A DNA stretch of 64,000 nt, taken from assembly GCF_900100195.1 (NCBI RefSeq), contig NZ_FNES01000002.1, positions 124,001-188,000 of the forward strand. Direction: 5' to 3'. The notes below the pieces were generated by a model. The model was not told where the DNA came from, did not search any database, and was given only the letters and a program-made list of their open reading frames with translations. Within the stretch, counting starts at the first letter, position 1. Each line of letters opens with the position of its first letter. Source of the DNA: Billgrantia gudaonensis (GTDB lineage Bacteria; Pseudomonadota; Gammaproteobacteria; Pseudomonadales; Halomonadaceae). Shown piece by piece: positions 46,149-54,373 of this stretch. The position numbers and the translations under genes were made by a program.

Positions 46149-47819
46149 ATGCAAGGGGAGCGTCCACGCAACTGGCGCAAGATCACGATCATGGGGGCGT
46201 CGATCAGCGCCGCCGTGGTTTTCTTCGTGGCGGGCATCTTGTTCTGGGGTGGCTTCAATACCGTGATGGAAGCCACCAACAACCTCAAGTTCTGCAGTTC
46301 GACTTGCCACGAGATGAGCTGGGTCTATGAGGAGTATCAGGATCGTCCGCACTACGAGAACGCCACCGGGGTGGGTGCCGAGTGCTCCGACTGCCACGTG
46401 CCCGACGCCTGGGGCCCCAAGATGATCCGCAAGATCAAGGCCAGCCGCGAGGTATGGCACTGGATGCTGGGGACCATCGACACCAAGGAGAAGTTCGAGG
46501 GCAAGCGGCTCGATCTAGCGGAGAACGTCTGGCGATCCATGCTCGCCACCGACTCCCGCGAGTGTCGCAACTGTCACGACTGGTCGAACATGGACCTCGA
46601 GGAACAGGCCAAACGCGCCAGCCGCGAACACTCCCGCGCCTTCGAGCAGGGCCAGACCTGCATCGAGTGTCACCAGGGCATCGCCCACGAGCTGCCCGAG
46701 AACTGGGATGAGTCCGAGGTGTGGGCAGACCGCTTTGCGGTCGCCGAAGCCGACGAGGCCAGCGATGAGCCCGCGGTGCCGCTCGAAGAGGAAGACCTGG
46801 GTGAGGCCAAGGCGGTCGACGAGAACGTAGCCGCATCGTTGGACTGGGAGTCCATTGCCGCCACCGACCTGACGCTGTTCCTGCCGGGTCAGGCCTCCAT
46901 CGAGTGGATTCGGGATGGCGGCGAGCATGGCGGCAGCCGAGCCGTCGATTTCGGCGACCGCTGCATCTGGTGCCACCAGGGCGAAGAGGCTGACATCGGC
47001 GAGATGGCCGTCACCGCCGAGAAGATCGAGACCTTCGATCTGGGCGACAAGCGCGGCCACGTGCCGATGAGCGTGAAGGCGGCCTTCGACGACGAATACC
47101 TCTACATGCAGTTCCAGTGGGAGGAAGGCGAGCATGCGCCGCTGCCCTTCGCCGACAACGACGGCAAGATGGATCCCGACAACCCCTTCAAGCTGACGTT
47201 GAGCCTCTCCGACGATCGTGTCGAACTGGCCGACCAGGCGGGCTGCTGGGCGAGCTGCCACCACGACTCGCGGCACATGCCCGATGCGCCGGAGCCGGAT
47301 GCCCTGGCGACCAGCGACCTGGTCGACCGGTTGGACCTCTCCGATGGCGTGACCAAGTATCTCGGTGAGAGCCGCACCGAGGTCGAGGTGGATGGCGGTG
47401 ATGACACGCCCCGTGGCGGCTGGGACAAGCTCAAGGAAGAGGGAGAAATCCAGGAGCTGCTCGACGGCGGCGCCTATCTCAACCTGGCACGCTACAAGAG
47501 CGGCGACGGTTCCACCGAATCCGGCTACGTCCTCGACGAGCGCCATTTCAGTGACAGCGAGGCCGTGGTATTCAGCGCCGAAGAGGAAGACGGCGTGTGG
47601 ACGGCCTACCTGACGCGTGCGCTCAAGACCGGCGTGGAAGGCGACAAGCCGCTCGATCTCGACAAGCTCTACAGTGCCAACATTGCGCTGCACGACGACT
47701 TCGCCGACTCGCGTTTCCACCACGTTTCCTGGCAGTACGGCCTGGCCTTCGGCGTCGAAGATCCCGACGAGACCTTCGGTGCCGACATGGTGGAGATCAA
47801 CGCCACGCGCGTCGAGTGA
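46149..47819 (+). CDS. NapC/NirT tetrahaem cytochrome fused to ethylbenzene-dehydrogenase-like haem domain
   Basis: 556 residues. A single N-terminal membrane helix (IMGASISAAVVFFVAGILFW) is followed by a NapC/NirT quinol dehydrogenase module with four haem motifs: CSSTCHEM, CSDCH, CRNCH and CIECH. After an acidic linker there are CIWCH and, inside a domain resembling the haem-binding subunit of ethylbenzene dehydrogenase, CWASCHHD. Two of the six sites are CX3CH. The C-terminal part has AFDDEYLYMQFQWE and LARYKSGDG. Probable role: quinol-derived electrons to NirS or to the cupredoxin next door. ATG 46149 has GGGAGA upstream. Confidence 0.86.
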   Translation: MQGERPRNWRKITIMGASISAAVVFFVAGILFWGGFNTVMEATNNLKFCSSTCHEMSWVYEEYQDRPHYENATGVGAECSDCHVPDAWGPKMIRKIKASREVWHWMLGTIDTKEKFEGKRLDLAENVWRSMLATDSRECRNCHDWSNMDLEEQAKRASREHSRAFEQGQTCIECHQGIAHELPENWDESEVWADRFAVAEADEASDEPAVPLEEEDLGEAKAVDENVAASLDWESIAATDLTLFLPGQASIEWIRDGGEHGGSRAVDFGDRCIWCHQGEEADIGEMAVTAEKIETFDLGDKRGHVPMSVKAAFDDEYLYMQFQWEEGEHAPLPFADNDGKMDPDNPFKLTLSLSDDRVELADQAGCWASCHHDSRHMPDAPEPDALATSDLVDRLDLSDGVTKYLGESRTEVEVDGGDDTPRGGWDKLKEEGEIQELLDGGAYLNLARYKSGDGSTESGYVLDERHFSDSEAVVFSAEEEDGVWTAYLTRALKTGVEGDKPLDLDKLYSANIALHDDFADSRFHHVSWQYGLAFGVEDPDETFGADMVEINATRVE

Positions 47820-47845
47820 CGCGCCATACAGGGGAGGACGCTTTC

Positions 47846-48190
47846 ATGCGACATCCGCGACTGACACTCGGTGCTACCGCCCTGGCCGCCCTGCTTACGG
47901 GCGGGGCGGCCTTGGCCGGCGACTCGGTGGTCGAAGTGGAGATGCTCGAATACGGCTACCATCCCGCGGAACTGGAAATCGAAGCGGGTACCACGGTGCG
48001 CTGGGTCAATGCCGAAAAGCGCACTAGCCACGACATCTACTTCCCCGAGGAAGATGCCGGCTCGGAGCGCCTGTTTCCCGAGGAGAGCTGGGAGCGTACC
48101 TTCGACGAGCCGGGTACCTACCCCTACCACTGCCGTCCCCACGAGAATCGCGACATGGATGGCGTGGTAACGGTGGTGCCGGCCGAGTGA
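47846..48190 (+). CDS. Periplasmic cupredoxin (plastocyanin/pseudoazurin-like)
   Basis: 114 residues: signal peptide (ALAALLTGGAALAG) and a single cupredoxin domain. Type 1 copper ligands are visible: His in KRTSHDIYF and the C-terminal loop YHCRPHENRDM, giving Cys, His (C-x2-H) and Met. FDEPGTYPYHC is the classic strand. A small blue copper protein beside nirS is a plausible electron shuttle to nitrite or nitrous oxide reductase. ATG follows GGGGAGG. Confidence 0.87.
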   Translation: MRHPRLTLGATALAALLTGGAALAGDSVVEVEMLEYGYHPAELEIEAGTTVRWVNAEKRTSHDIYFPEEDAGSERLFPEESWERTFDEPGTYPYHCRPHENRDMDGVVTVVPAE

Positions 48191-48264
48191 TGCGACGCAT
48201 CATGCATCGATGCGGTGGCCGGCCGAGACCGGTCACCGCATCCCGAGTATCGAGAGGAACGAGA

Positions 48265-48813
48265 ATGCAACGATTCGTCCGAGCTTCGGGCTGGCTTGGC
48301 GGCTGTCTGGCCGCTCTGGCCTTCTCCGGGGCGCTGGCGGCTGAGGGGCCGACCGGCTATCGCAGCGTCGAGTTCGGCATGTCCTACCAGGAGGTCATGT
48401 CGGCACTGGGCAACGATGACGCCGTGGCCAATCTCTCCGTCGAGGAGACCGAGGATGGCGACCGGATCATCGATGGCGAACTCCAGGCCGACGAGGCGCC
48501 CGAGACCGATCTGCGCTACGTTTTTCCGGCGGGTGGCGATGAGCTGGCGCTGGTGGTCACCTTCCATCCCGATGTCGCGGAGCGCGAGAAGGTCATCGCA
48601 CGGCTCGAATCGAACCATGGCGATCCCTGGGAGGAAGAGATGGCCGAGTGGTGGTTCGAGCAGCTTCAGGAGGGGATGCCGCAGCCGCCGCAGAGCCTGA
48701 TGGTGTGGGGCGGCAGCGGCGACGAAACCTCGCAGCGCGGCCGCTTCGTGCGTCTATGGACCTTCGACGACTACCTGTCTGTGGAGTATCTCGACACTCA
48801 GCGCTTCGACTGA
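48265..48813 (+). CDS. Uncharacterised exported protein
   Basis: 182 residues, not assigned to a family. A signal peptide (SGWLGGCLAALAFSGALAAEG) precedes a mature acidic protein with YRSVEFGMSYQEVMSALGN, which resembles the start of SmpA/PepSY-like small repeats, and a Trp/Gln-rich C-terminus. ATG 48265 lies after GAGAGGAACGAG; an upstream in-frame ATG at 48187 lacks support. It is between a cupredoxin and a CusF-like gene on the same strand, so a periplasmic role tied to nitrite respiration or copper is possible but unproved. Confidence 0.7.
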   Translation: MQRFVRASGWLGGCLAALAFSGALAAEGPTGYRSVEFGMSYQEVMSALGNDDAVANLSVEETEDGDRIIDGELQADEAPETDLRYVFPAGGDELALVVTFHPDVAEREKVIARLESNHGDPWEEEMAEWWFEQLQEGMPQPPQSLMVWGGSGDETSQRGRFVRLWTFDDYLSVEYLDTQRFD

Positions 48814-48911
48814 GCCGACGCGCTGGCAGTTCGGCACGGCCGCCCTGACGGGGCGGCTTTGCTATGTGCAGGCGTCGAGTCCGGCTCGACGCGATGAGGG
48901 AGGAGACGATG

Positions 48912-49280
48912 ATGAAACGTAGCGGGCTGCTGGTCGGCCTGGCACTGGCCTGGCTGAGCCTGGGGGCGCAGGCCAGCGACATGGCAGCGACGCAAGAGGG
49001 GCATGCGGCGCGTGGGATCTTCCTCGGCTACGACGAGGCTGAGCACCGCGTCACCATCGCCCACGAGGCGGTCCCCGAGGTGATGATGGCCATGCGCATG
49101 CACCTTGCCCTGCCGGACGGCGAGCCGACCCCGGACTTCTCGGTCGGCGACAAGGTCGCTTTCCAGATGTTCAGCCGCGTGGAGAACGGCCGCACCTGGT
49201 ATGCCAAGGAGCTCGAGGCGCTGCCCGCCGAGACCGAGCTGTCGCTGCCGCCAGCGCTGCGCGACAAGATCGGCCTCTGA
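48912..49280 (+). CDS. CusF-like periplasmic copper-binding protein
   Basis: 122 residues: signal peptide (LLVGLALAWLSLGAQAS) and a small OB-fold of the CusF/copper-binding family (RVTIAHEAVPEVMMAMRMHLAL, FSVGDKVAFQMFSR, YAKELEAL). His in TIAHE and the Met-rich MMAMRMHL segment match the positions of Cu(I) ligands in CusF. A chaperone for NosZ, NirS-partner cupredoxin or copper tolerance is a reasonable inference. AGGAGA lies 5 bases before ATG 48912; ATG 48909 is adjacent. Confidence 0.8.
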   Translation: MKRSGLLVGLALAWLSLGAQASDMAATQEGHAARGIFLGYDEAEHRVTIAHEAVPEVMMAMRMHLALPDGEPTPDFSVGDKVAFQMFSRVENGRTWYAKELEALPAETELSLPPALRDKIGL

Positions 49281-49404
49281 TACCGGGTCATCGTCGCTCG
49301 AACCGGCGTCCTGTGGAGCGCCGATCGTCCTGGCACTGCCGGCTCGGCGGGCAGCGCGGCAGGCGAGACATCATGTCGCAGTAACGGGCTCAGTGCCATG
49401 TCTC

Positions 49405-49418
49405 TTGATGCATATCAT
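49405..49418. promoter_or_regulatory. FNR/DNR-type box upstream of fpr
   Basis: TTGAT-GCAT-ATCAT matches the FNR consensus in nine of ten bases. Centre is 157 bases before the fpr ATG. The remainder of this 287-base interval shows no gene. Confidence 0.6.
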
Positions 49419-49567
49419 GCCATGCACTCCCCGGCTCGCTACTCTGGGCCGAACGATTGCCGGTTGTGCAATCCGGCACCCTTCTTCTGTAGCCGACTCG
49501 TATGACGAGGGGCGGATCGGAATAGGGTGTGAAACCTGTTGGACCGAAGGCGCATCAAGGAGTTGGC

Positions 49568-50344
49568 ATGAGCAAATTCGCCCTGGAAGAGGTGCTGAGC
49601 GTTCACCACTGGAACGACACGCTGTTCAGTTTCCGTACCACGCGCGAGCGCAGCCTGCGCTTCAAGAACGGCCAGTTCGTGATGATCGGTCTCGAGGTGA
49701 ACGGCAAGCCGCTGATGCGGGCTTACTCCATTGCCAGCCCCAACTACGAAGATCACCTGGAGTTCTTGAGCATCAAGGTGCCGGATGGCCCGCTCACTTC
49801 GCGGTTGCAGCATCTTCGGGTGGGGGATTCCATCATGGTCAGCCGCAAGCCCACCGGGACCCTGGTGATCGACGACCTGCTGCCGGGGCGTCATCTCTAT
49901 TTGCTGGCGACGGGGACCGGGTTGGCGCCCTTCATGAGCGTGATACAGGACCCCGAAACCTATGAGCGTTTCGCGAAGGTGGTGCTCGTGCACGGCGTGC
50001 GTCGGGTCAGCGAACTCGCTTATTCTGACTTCATCACCCGGGAGCTACCGGCCCACGAATACCTGGGCGATGAGATCCGCGACAAGCTCATCTATTATCC
50101 TACCGTGACTCGGGAGGCGTTCCACACCCAGGGACGACTCACCGACCATATCCGCAGCGGCAAGCTGGCCGAGGACACGGGACTGCCGGCGCTCGATCCG
50201 CAACGGGATCGCGCCATGATCTGCGGCAGCCCCTCGATGCTCGATTCGACCAGTAACCTGCTCGATGAGCTGGGCTTCACCATCTCGCCACGTCAGGGCG
50301 AGCCGGCCGACTATGTGATCGAGCGTGCCTTCGTGGAGCGCTGA
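49568..50344 (+). CDS. fpr: Ferredoxin/flavodoxin-NADP reductase
   Basis: 258-residue bacterial-type FPR moving electrons between NADPH and ferredoxin or flavodoxin. FAD-binding barrel with LMRAYSIASPNYEDHLEFLS (RxYS motif near residue 52), NADP domain with LLATGTGLAPFMSVIQ near 115, MICGSPSMLDS, and the bacterial C-terminus VIERAFVER. AAGGAG precedes ATG 49568. Its place inside the denitrification cluster and an FNR-type box suggest anaerobic control; it may supply reductant for radical SAM enzymes such as HemN (inference). Confidence 0.94.
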   Translation: MSKFALEEVLSVHHWNDTLFSFRTTRERSLRFKNGQFVMIGLEVNGKPLMRAYSIASPNYEDHLEFLSIKVPDGPLTSRLQHLRVGDSIMVSRKPTGTLVIDDLLPGRHLYLLATGTGLAPFMSVIQDPETYERFAKVVLVHGVRRVSELAYSDFITRELPAHEYLGDEIRDKLIYYPTVTREAFHTQGRLTDHIRSGKLAEDTGLPALDPQRDRAMICGSPSMLDSTSNLLDELGFTISPRQGEPADYVIERAFVER

Positions 50345-50350
50345 GCGGCG

Positions 50351-50911
50351 TCACGGCGGGTCGTCGGCTGCCAGACAGAGACTCTCGGCCCGGTCGATGG
50401 CGGCGTCTGCGCCGTTCAGGGTGAAGGTCAGGAACCAGCGTTCGTCTTCCTCCAGAGTGAAACGCAGTCGCAGGGTTTCGCCCTGGCGCATCTCCTCGAT
50501 CAATAGCGCCTGCCGCGGTAGATAGAACTGGGCGTAGAAGCCGCTGTCGCCGCGCTCGGTGATGAACTCGGCCATGCCGTTGTGGATGGTGTCTTGATCG
50601 ACGCGAAAGTCGGCGGGCACCAGGTTGACCGCCCGGTCTTTCGCCTGGCGCTCGTCGAGATCGACGCGCACTTCCAGCCAGGGCAGGTCGCACACGCCGG
50701 CAGTGTGATTGAGACTGAGGACGGTGTCGCTGTAGCTGTCGGCTTCCAGGGCACGGAAGTGGCGCTCCTCGCCCAGGCTCAGCACGGCCGATTGCCAGTT
50801 CTCGTGGCGCTTCAGAGCTTCGGCATTGAACGTGGTGGCCAGGGCCGGCGTGCCGCTCAGCAGGCCGGCGAGCGATAGATAAGCGAAAGCGGCGATTGGG
50901 CGACGCGACAT
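50351..50911 (-). CDS. Uncharacterised exported protein
   Basis: 186 residues, family not recognised. A signal peptide (AAFAYLSLAGLLSGTPALA) precedes a mature domain with two or three Cys (GVCDLPW, ESLCLAADD) and FYAQFYLPRQALLIEEMRQG. ATG 50911 is preferred, since the frame upstream overlaps the next gene region without a Shine-Dalgarno site. It lies 95 bases downstream of a cytochrome c gene on the same strand and could be co-transcribed with it. Confidence 0.65.
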   Translation of the reverse strand: MSRRPIAAFAYLSLAGLLSGTPALATTFNAEALKRHENWQSAVLSLGEERHFRALEADSYSDTVLSLNHTAGVCDLPWLEVRVDLDERQAKDRAVNLVPADFRVDQDTIHNGMAEFITERGDSGFYAQFYLPRQALLIEEMRQGETLRLRFTLEEDERWFLTFTLNGADAAIDRAESLCLAADDPP

Positions 50912-51005
50912 GTCAGGACTTCCCGAGGCAGGCGAAGGCAGTAGTGAAAGAGGCATGGTAGCAGCCGGGTGCCCGCTCGGCGACGCCATGCGGGAGGCGT
51001 TGGAG

Positions 51006-51374
51006 TCACTCGAGCCGTGAGAAGTGAGCGGCGAGATCGGCAATGTCCTGGTCGCTGAGGCCGCGGGTCATGCTCTCCATCAGGTGGCTGCTCTCGCCGG
51101 CGCGAAACGCCGTCAGGCGCTCGATGATGCGTGATTCGGGCAGGCCGGCAATGGCCGGGTAGCGGGAGGTGAGGCTATGGCCGTCCGGGCCGTGGCAGTT
51201 TTCGCACAGGTGGGCCATGGTGGCCCCGCGTCCGGCGTCGCCGTCTGGCATGGCGGTCGCCTGTGGCGCGGTCGCTGTCTCGTTGCGACTGGCGTCGTTC
51301 TCGGCCATGGCCGGCATGCCGATGCCGATGTAAACCGCGGCACAGGCCATGGTGAGCGTCCTGAGTGGATGCAT
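51006..51374 (-). CDS. Small periplasmic cytochrome c (class I)
   Basis: 122 residues: signal peptide (MACAAVYIGIGMPAMA), haem motif CENCHGPDGHS and the distal Met region, with YPAIAGLPESRIIERLTAFRAGE typical of c4/c553-type domains. A likely electron carrier to NirS or NosZ. ATG 51374 starts a Sec signal. A DNR-type box sits 61-74 bases upstream, at the class II position for a start near 51400. Confidence 0.87.
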   Translation of the reverse strand: MHPLRTLTMACAAVYIGIGMPAMAENDASRNETATAPQATAMPDGDAGRGATMAHLCENCHGPDGHSLTSRYPAIAGLPESRIIERLTAFRAGESSHLMESMTRGLSDQDIADLAAHFSRLE

Positions 51375-51434
51375 GGTCGTCTCGTCGCTGTTCGCCGTTG
51401 GCGCCAGCTTAACGCGGGAGCCCGCCGACATGCC

Positions 51435-51448
51435 TTGACCAATGTCAG
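51435..51448. promoter_or_regulatory. FNR/DNR-type box upstream of the cytochrome c gene
   Basis: TTGAC-CAAT-GTCAG matches TTGAC-N4-GTCAA in nine of ten bases. If centred at -41.5 for the minus-strand gene at 51374, transcription starts near 51400 with a 26-base leader. Confidence 0.55.
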
Positions 51449-51472
51449 CCTTGCGCTTCCATCTGCCGGCGC

Positions 51473-51811
51473 TCAGTCGAAGTCGCGGCTGGGCAGCAGC
51501 CAGTCTTCGGAAGGGGCGTGGCCGGCCCTTTCGGCCTGCTGATAGTGCTCCACCATGATATCGGCGATGGCCGTCAGGCAGGCATCCAGATTGGCATGCT
51601 CATCACCGCTCTCGAAGGCCGGCTCTTTTTGCAATGGCGTCTGTATGTAGTGGCTCTGCTCGGCGCTATAACGCTGATTGGCCAACTGTCGGTAGACACG
51701 AATGCGGATGGTGGTGGGTATCTCGCCCAGGCAGAAGGCGAATTCCGTCACCAAGTGGCGCTGTTGCGTGATCAGCGAATGGGGAACGGGACGGGGATCT
51801 TCCGGGGTCAT
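51473..51811 (-). CDS. Small conserved-looking cytoplasmic protein of unknown function
   Basis: 112 residues, no family recognised. No signal or membrane segment. It contains VTEFAFCLGEIPTTIRIRVYRQLANQRYSAEQSHYIQTP, then an acidic helical part (ANLDACLTAIADIMVEHYQQAE). ATG 51811 has a strong AAGGAG at 6 bases on the minus strand; the longer frame upstream is rejected. It is divergent from nosR and 98 bases before the cytochrome c gene in the same direction. Confidence 0.7.
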   Translation of the reverse strand: MTPEDPRPVPHSLITQQRHLVTEFAFCLGEIPTTIRIRVYRQLANQRYSAEQSHYIQTPLQKEPAFESGDEHANLDACLTAIADIMVEHYQQAERAGHAPSEDWLLPSRDFD

Positions 51812-51955
51812 GGCGGCTCCTTGCCACAAGCGCATGGGGATGACCTGAGCCTAGCACCACGTCATGCCGACGAGAAGCGAGCCGTGACGCTTTGTCCTCA
51901 GCGAACGCTCTGGTCATGCAGGGGTGCCGGGAAAACGCGGGATGGCAAGTCGGGG

Positions 51956-51969
51956 TTGATGCAGGTCAG
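51956..51969. promoter_or_regulatory. FNR/DNR-type box upstream of nosR
   Basis: TTGAT-GCAG-GTCAG, one mismatch from the relaxed dyad TTGAY-N4-RTCAA. Centre is about 147 bases before the nosR ATG. The 297-base interval contains no other gene. Confidence 0.5.
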
Positions 51970-52108
51970 GGTTTCTGCTGCCTCGTATGCTAACGTTGTT
52001 CATGCTTCAAAAATACTTCTTTTGCCGCTGCTGTCACGACTTCTAGACGGTTTCTCTTAGATGGCCGAGTGACTTCCAGGCGACAGACGAGCGCATGGAG
52101 ACGAGTGA

Positions 52109-54250
52109 ATGAGGGCGTTGTATACCGCGCTGTGGGGGCTGTTCTTGCTGGTGGCGATCTGGATGTCACCGGCTGCCATGGCGGAAGACTGGCTGCCCGA
52201 GGTCTTCCCGGAGGCGGACGCCGTGGGCGAGTCCGTCGAGGACGTGGAGGCGGTGACCGTGCTGCGCGACGGCGAGCCGGTGGGTTACGTCTTCGAGACC
52301 AACGACATCGCGCCGATTCCCGCTTATTCGGGCAAACCCGTCAACATGCGCGTGGGCCTCGATCTCGAGGGGCGCATCACCGGCGTGCAGGTGCTGGAGC
52401 ACTCCGAGCCGATCATGCTGGTGGGCATTCCGGAATCGGTGCTCGACGACTTCGTCGCCCAGTATCGTGACAAGACGGTGCAGCAGAAGGTCCGCGTGGG
52501 CCTGTCGCGGCGCGAGCGCGAAGGCTATGAGAGCGTCGATGCGGTGTCCGGAGCCACCGTCACGGTGGTGGTGATGGGCGAAGGGATCATGCGTTCGGCA
52601 CGGCGCGTGGCGCGCCATGTCGGCATTCTCAGCGGTGGTGGCGTCACCGAGCACGCCCGGGTACGGCACGACCTTTTCGAAGAGGCGAGCTGGAGCGAGC
52701 TGCGCGAGCAGGGCGTCATCGGCAACCTGCACCTGACCCGCGGCGAGGTCGACGAGGCCTTCGAGGGCACGGAGGCCGAAGACGTCGATCCCGTCCCCGA
52801 GGGAGCCGAGGACGAGACCTTCATCGACCTCTACTTCGCCTACCTCAACGTGCCGACCATCGGGCGCAACCTGCTCGGCGACCGCCAGTACGACGATCTG
52901 ATGGAAGCGCTGGGCGAAGACGAACACGCCCTGGCGATCATGGCCGACGGCCGTTACTCCTTCAAGGGTTCCGGCTTCGTGCGCGGCGGCATCTACGACC
53001 GCATCCTGATTCACCATGAAGGGCGTGCCGACCAGTTCCACGACAGCGACATGCGCCGCCTGTGGGGCATCGAAGCCGAGGGGGCACCCGAGCTGCCCGA
53101 GCGTGACATCTTCATCCTGCGCGAGGACTCGCGCTTCGATCCCGGCAAGCCCTGGGAGCTGGAGTTGCTGGTACGCCGCCAGGTCGGTGCGCTGGATACC
53201 GAGTTCGCCAGCTTCTCCTCCGAGGTGCAGGTCCCTGAGCGCTTTCTCGAGTTTCCCGAGCCGGCCGCCGATGCCATGGCCGACGAGGAGAACGCCCCGC
53301 TGTGGGTGAGCGTGTGGGAAGACCGCGTGCTGCACATCACGGTGCTGGGTGCCGGCCTCGGCGTGCTCACCGCGATTCTGCTGTTCCAGGATTGGCTGGT
53401 GCGCCGCCCGCGTCTGCTGCACGTGCTGCGCTACGGCTTTCTGGTCTACACCGTGGTGTTCATCGGCTGGTACGCCCTGGCACAGCTGTCGGTGGTCAAC
53501 ATCCTGACCTTCACCAACGCCCTGTTCACCGACTTCCAGTGGTCCACCTTCCTGATGGACCCGATGATGTTCATCCTGTGGAGCTTCGTGGCGGTGACCC
53601 TGCTGCTGTGGGGGCGTGGCGTGTTCTGCGGCTGGCTGTGCCCGTTCGGCGCCATGCAGGAGCTGATCAGCGCCGTGGCGCGCAAGCTCAAGGTGCCTCA
53701 GTTCTCGGTGCCCTTCATGCTGCACGAACGGCTGTGGGCGCTGAAGTACATCATCCTGCTGGCGCTGTTCGCGGTCTCCCTGCAGTCGCTGGGCCAGGCC
53801 GAGCGCTATGCCGAGGTGGAGCCGTTCAAGACGGCGGTGCTGCTCAAGTTCCAGCGCGAATGGGGCTTCGTGCTGTATGCCGGGCTGCTGCTGGCGATCA
53901 GCGCCTTCAACCACAAGTTCTACTGCCGCTACGTGTGCCCGCTGGGCGCTGGGCTGGCGATTCCCGCGCGCATTCGGCTGTTCGACTGGCTGCGCCGCCA
54001 CAAGGAGTGCGGCAAGCCGTGTCAGATCTGTGCCCACGAGTGCGAAATCGGGGCGATCCACCCCGATGGGCGGATCAATCCCAACGAGTGCCACTACTGC
54101 CTGGACTGCCAGGTGACGTATTACGACGACCGCAAGTGCCCGCCGATGGTGGTGCAGCGCAAGAAGCGCGAGAAGACGGCGCGGTTGAGCAGCAAGGCAG
54201 CGGACGAGCAGCGCATTCCCGCGACGCAGCTGTCGGGGAACGAGACCTGA
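52109..54250 (+). CDS. nosR: NosR, membrane flavoprotein/Fe-S protein for nitrous oxide reduction
   Basis: 713 residues. Signal peptide, then a periplasmic FMN-binding domain with the covalent attachment motif DAVSGAT (Thr150). A central membrane domain (about six helices, residues 410-590) carries CxxxCP motifs GVFCGWLCPFGAM and CRYVCPLGAG, and a cytoplasmic end has two ferredoxin-like 4Fe-4S clusters (CGKPCQICAHECE, CHYCLDCQ). It is required for nos transcription and electron supply to NosZ. The first gene of nosRZDFYL. Confidence 0.95.
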   Translation: MRALYTALWGLFLLVAIWMSPAAMAEDWLPEVFPEADAVGESVEDVEAVTVLRDGEPVGYVFETNDIAPIPAYSGKPVNMRVGLDLEGRITGVQVLEHSEPIMLVGIPESVLDDFVAQYRDKTVQQKVRVGLSRREREGYESVDAVSGATVTVVVMGEGIMRSARRVARHVGILSGGGVTEHARVRHDLFEEASWSELREQGVIGNLHLTRGEVDEAFEGTEAEDVDPVPEGAEDETFIDLYFAYLNVPTIGRNLLGDRQYDDLMEALGEDEHALAIMADGRYSFKGSGFVRGGIYDRILIHHEGRADQFHDSDMRRLWGIEAEGAPELPERDIFILREDSRFDPGKPWELELLVRRQVGALDTEFASFSSEVQVPERFLEFPEPAADAMADEENAPLWVSVWEDRVLHITVLGAGLGVLTAILLFQDWLVRRPRLLHVLRYGFLVYTVVFIGWYALAQLSVVNILTFTNALFTDFQWSTFLMDPMMFILWSFVAVTLLLWGRGVFCGWLCPFGAMQELISAVARKLKVPQFSVPFMLHERLWALKYIILLALFAVSLQSLGQAERYAEVEPFKTAVLLKFQREWGFVLYAGLLLAISAFNHKFYCRYVCPLGAGLAIPARIRLFDWLRRHKECGKPCQICAHECEIGAIHPDGRINPNECHYCLDCQVTYYDDRKCPPMVVQRKKREKTARLSSKAADEQRIPATQLSGNET

Positions 54251-54373
54251 AGGCGTGGGCCTGAAGGCGCAGCGAGGGCGGGACGCCACGACAACGAGCG
54301 CCTCGCCGAAAAACGCCGATCGCAGAGTCGGTATCGAGAACTTCTCTCGACATAATGAAACGGAGGTAGTGCC

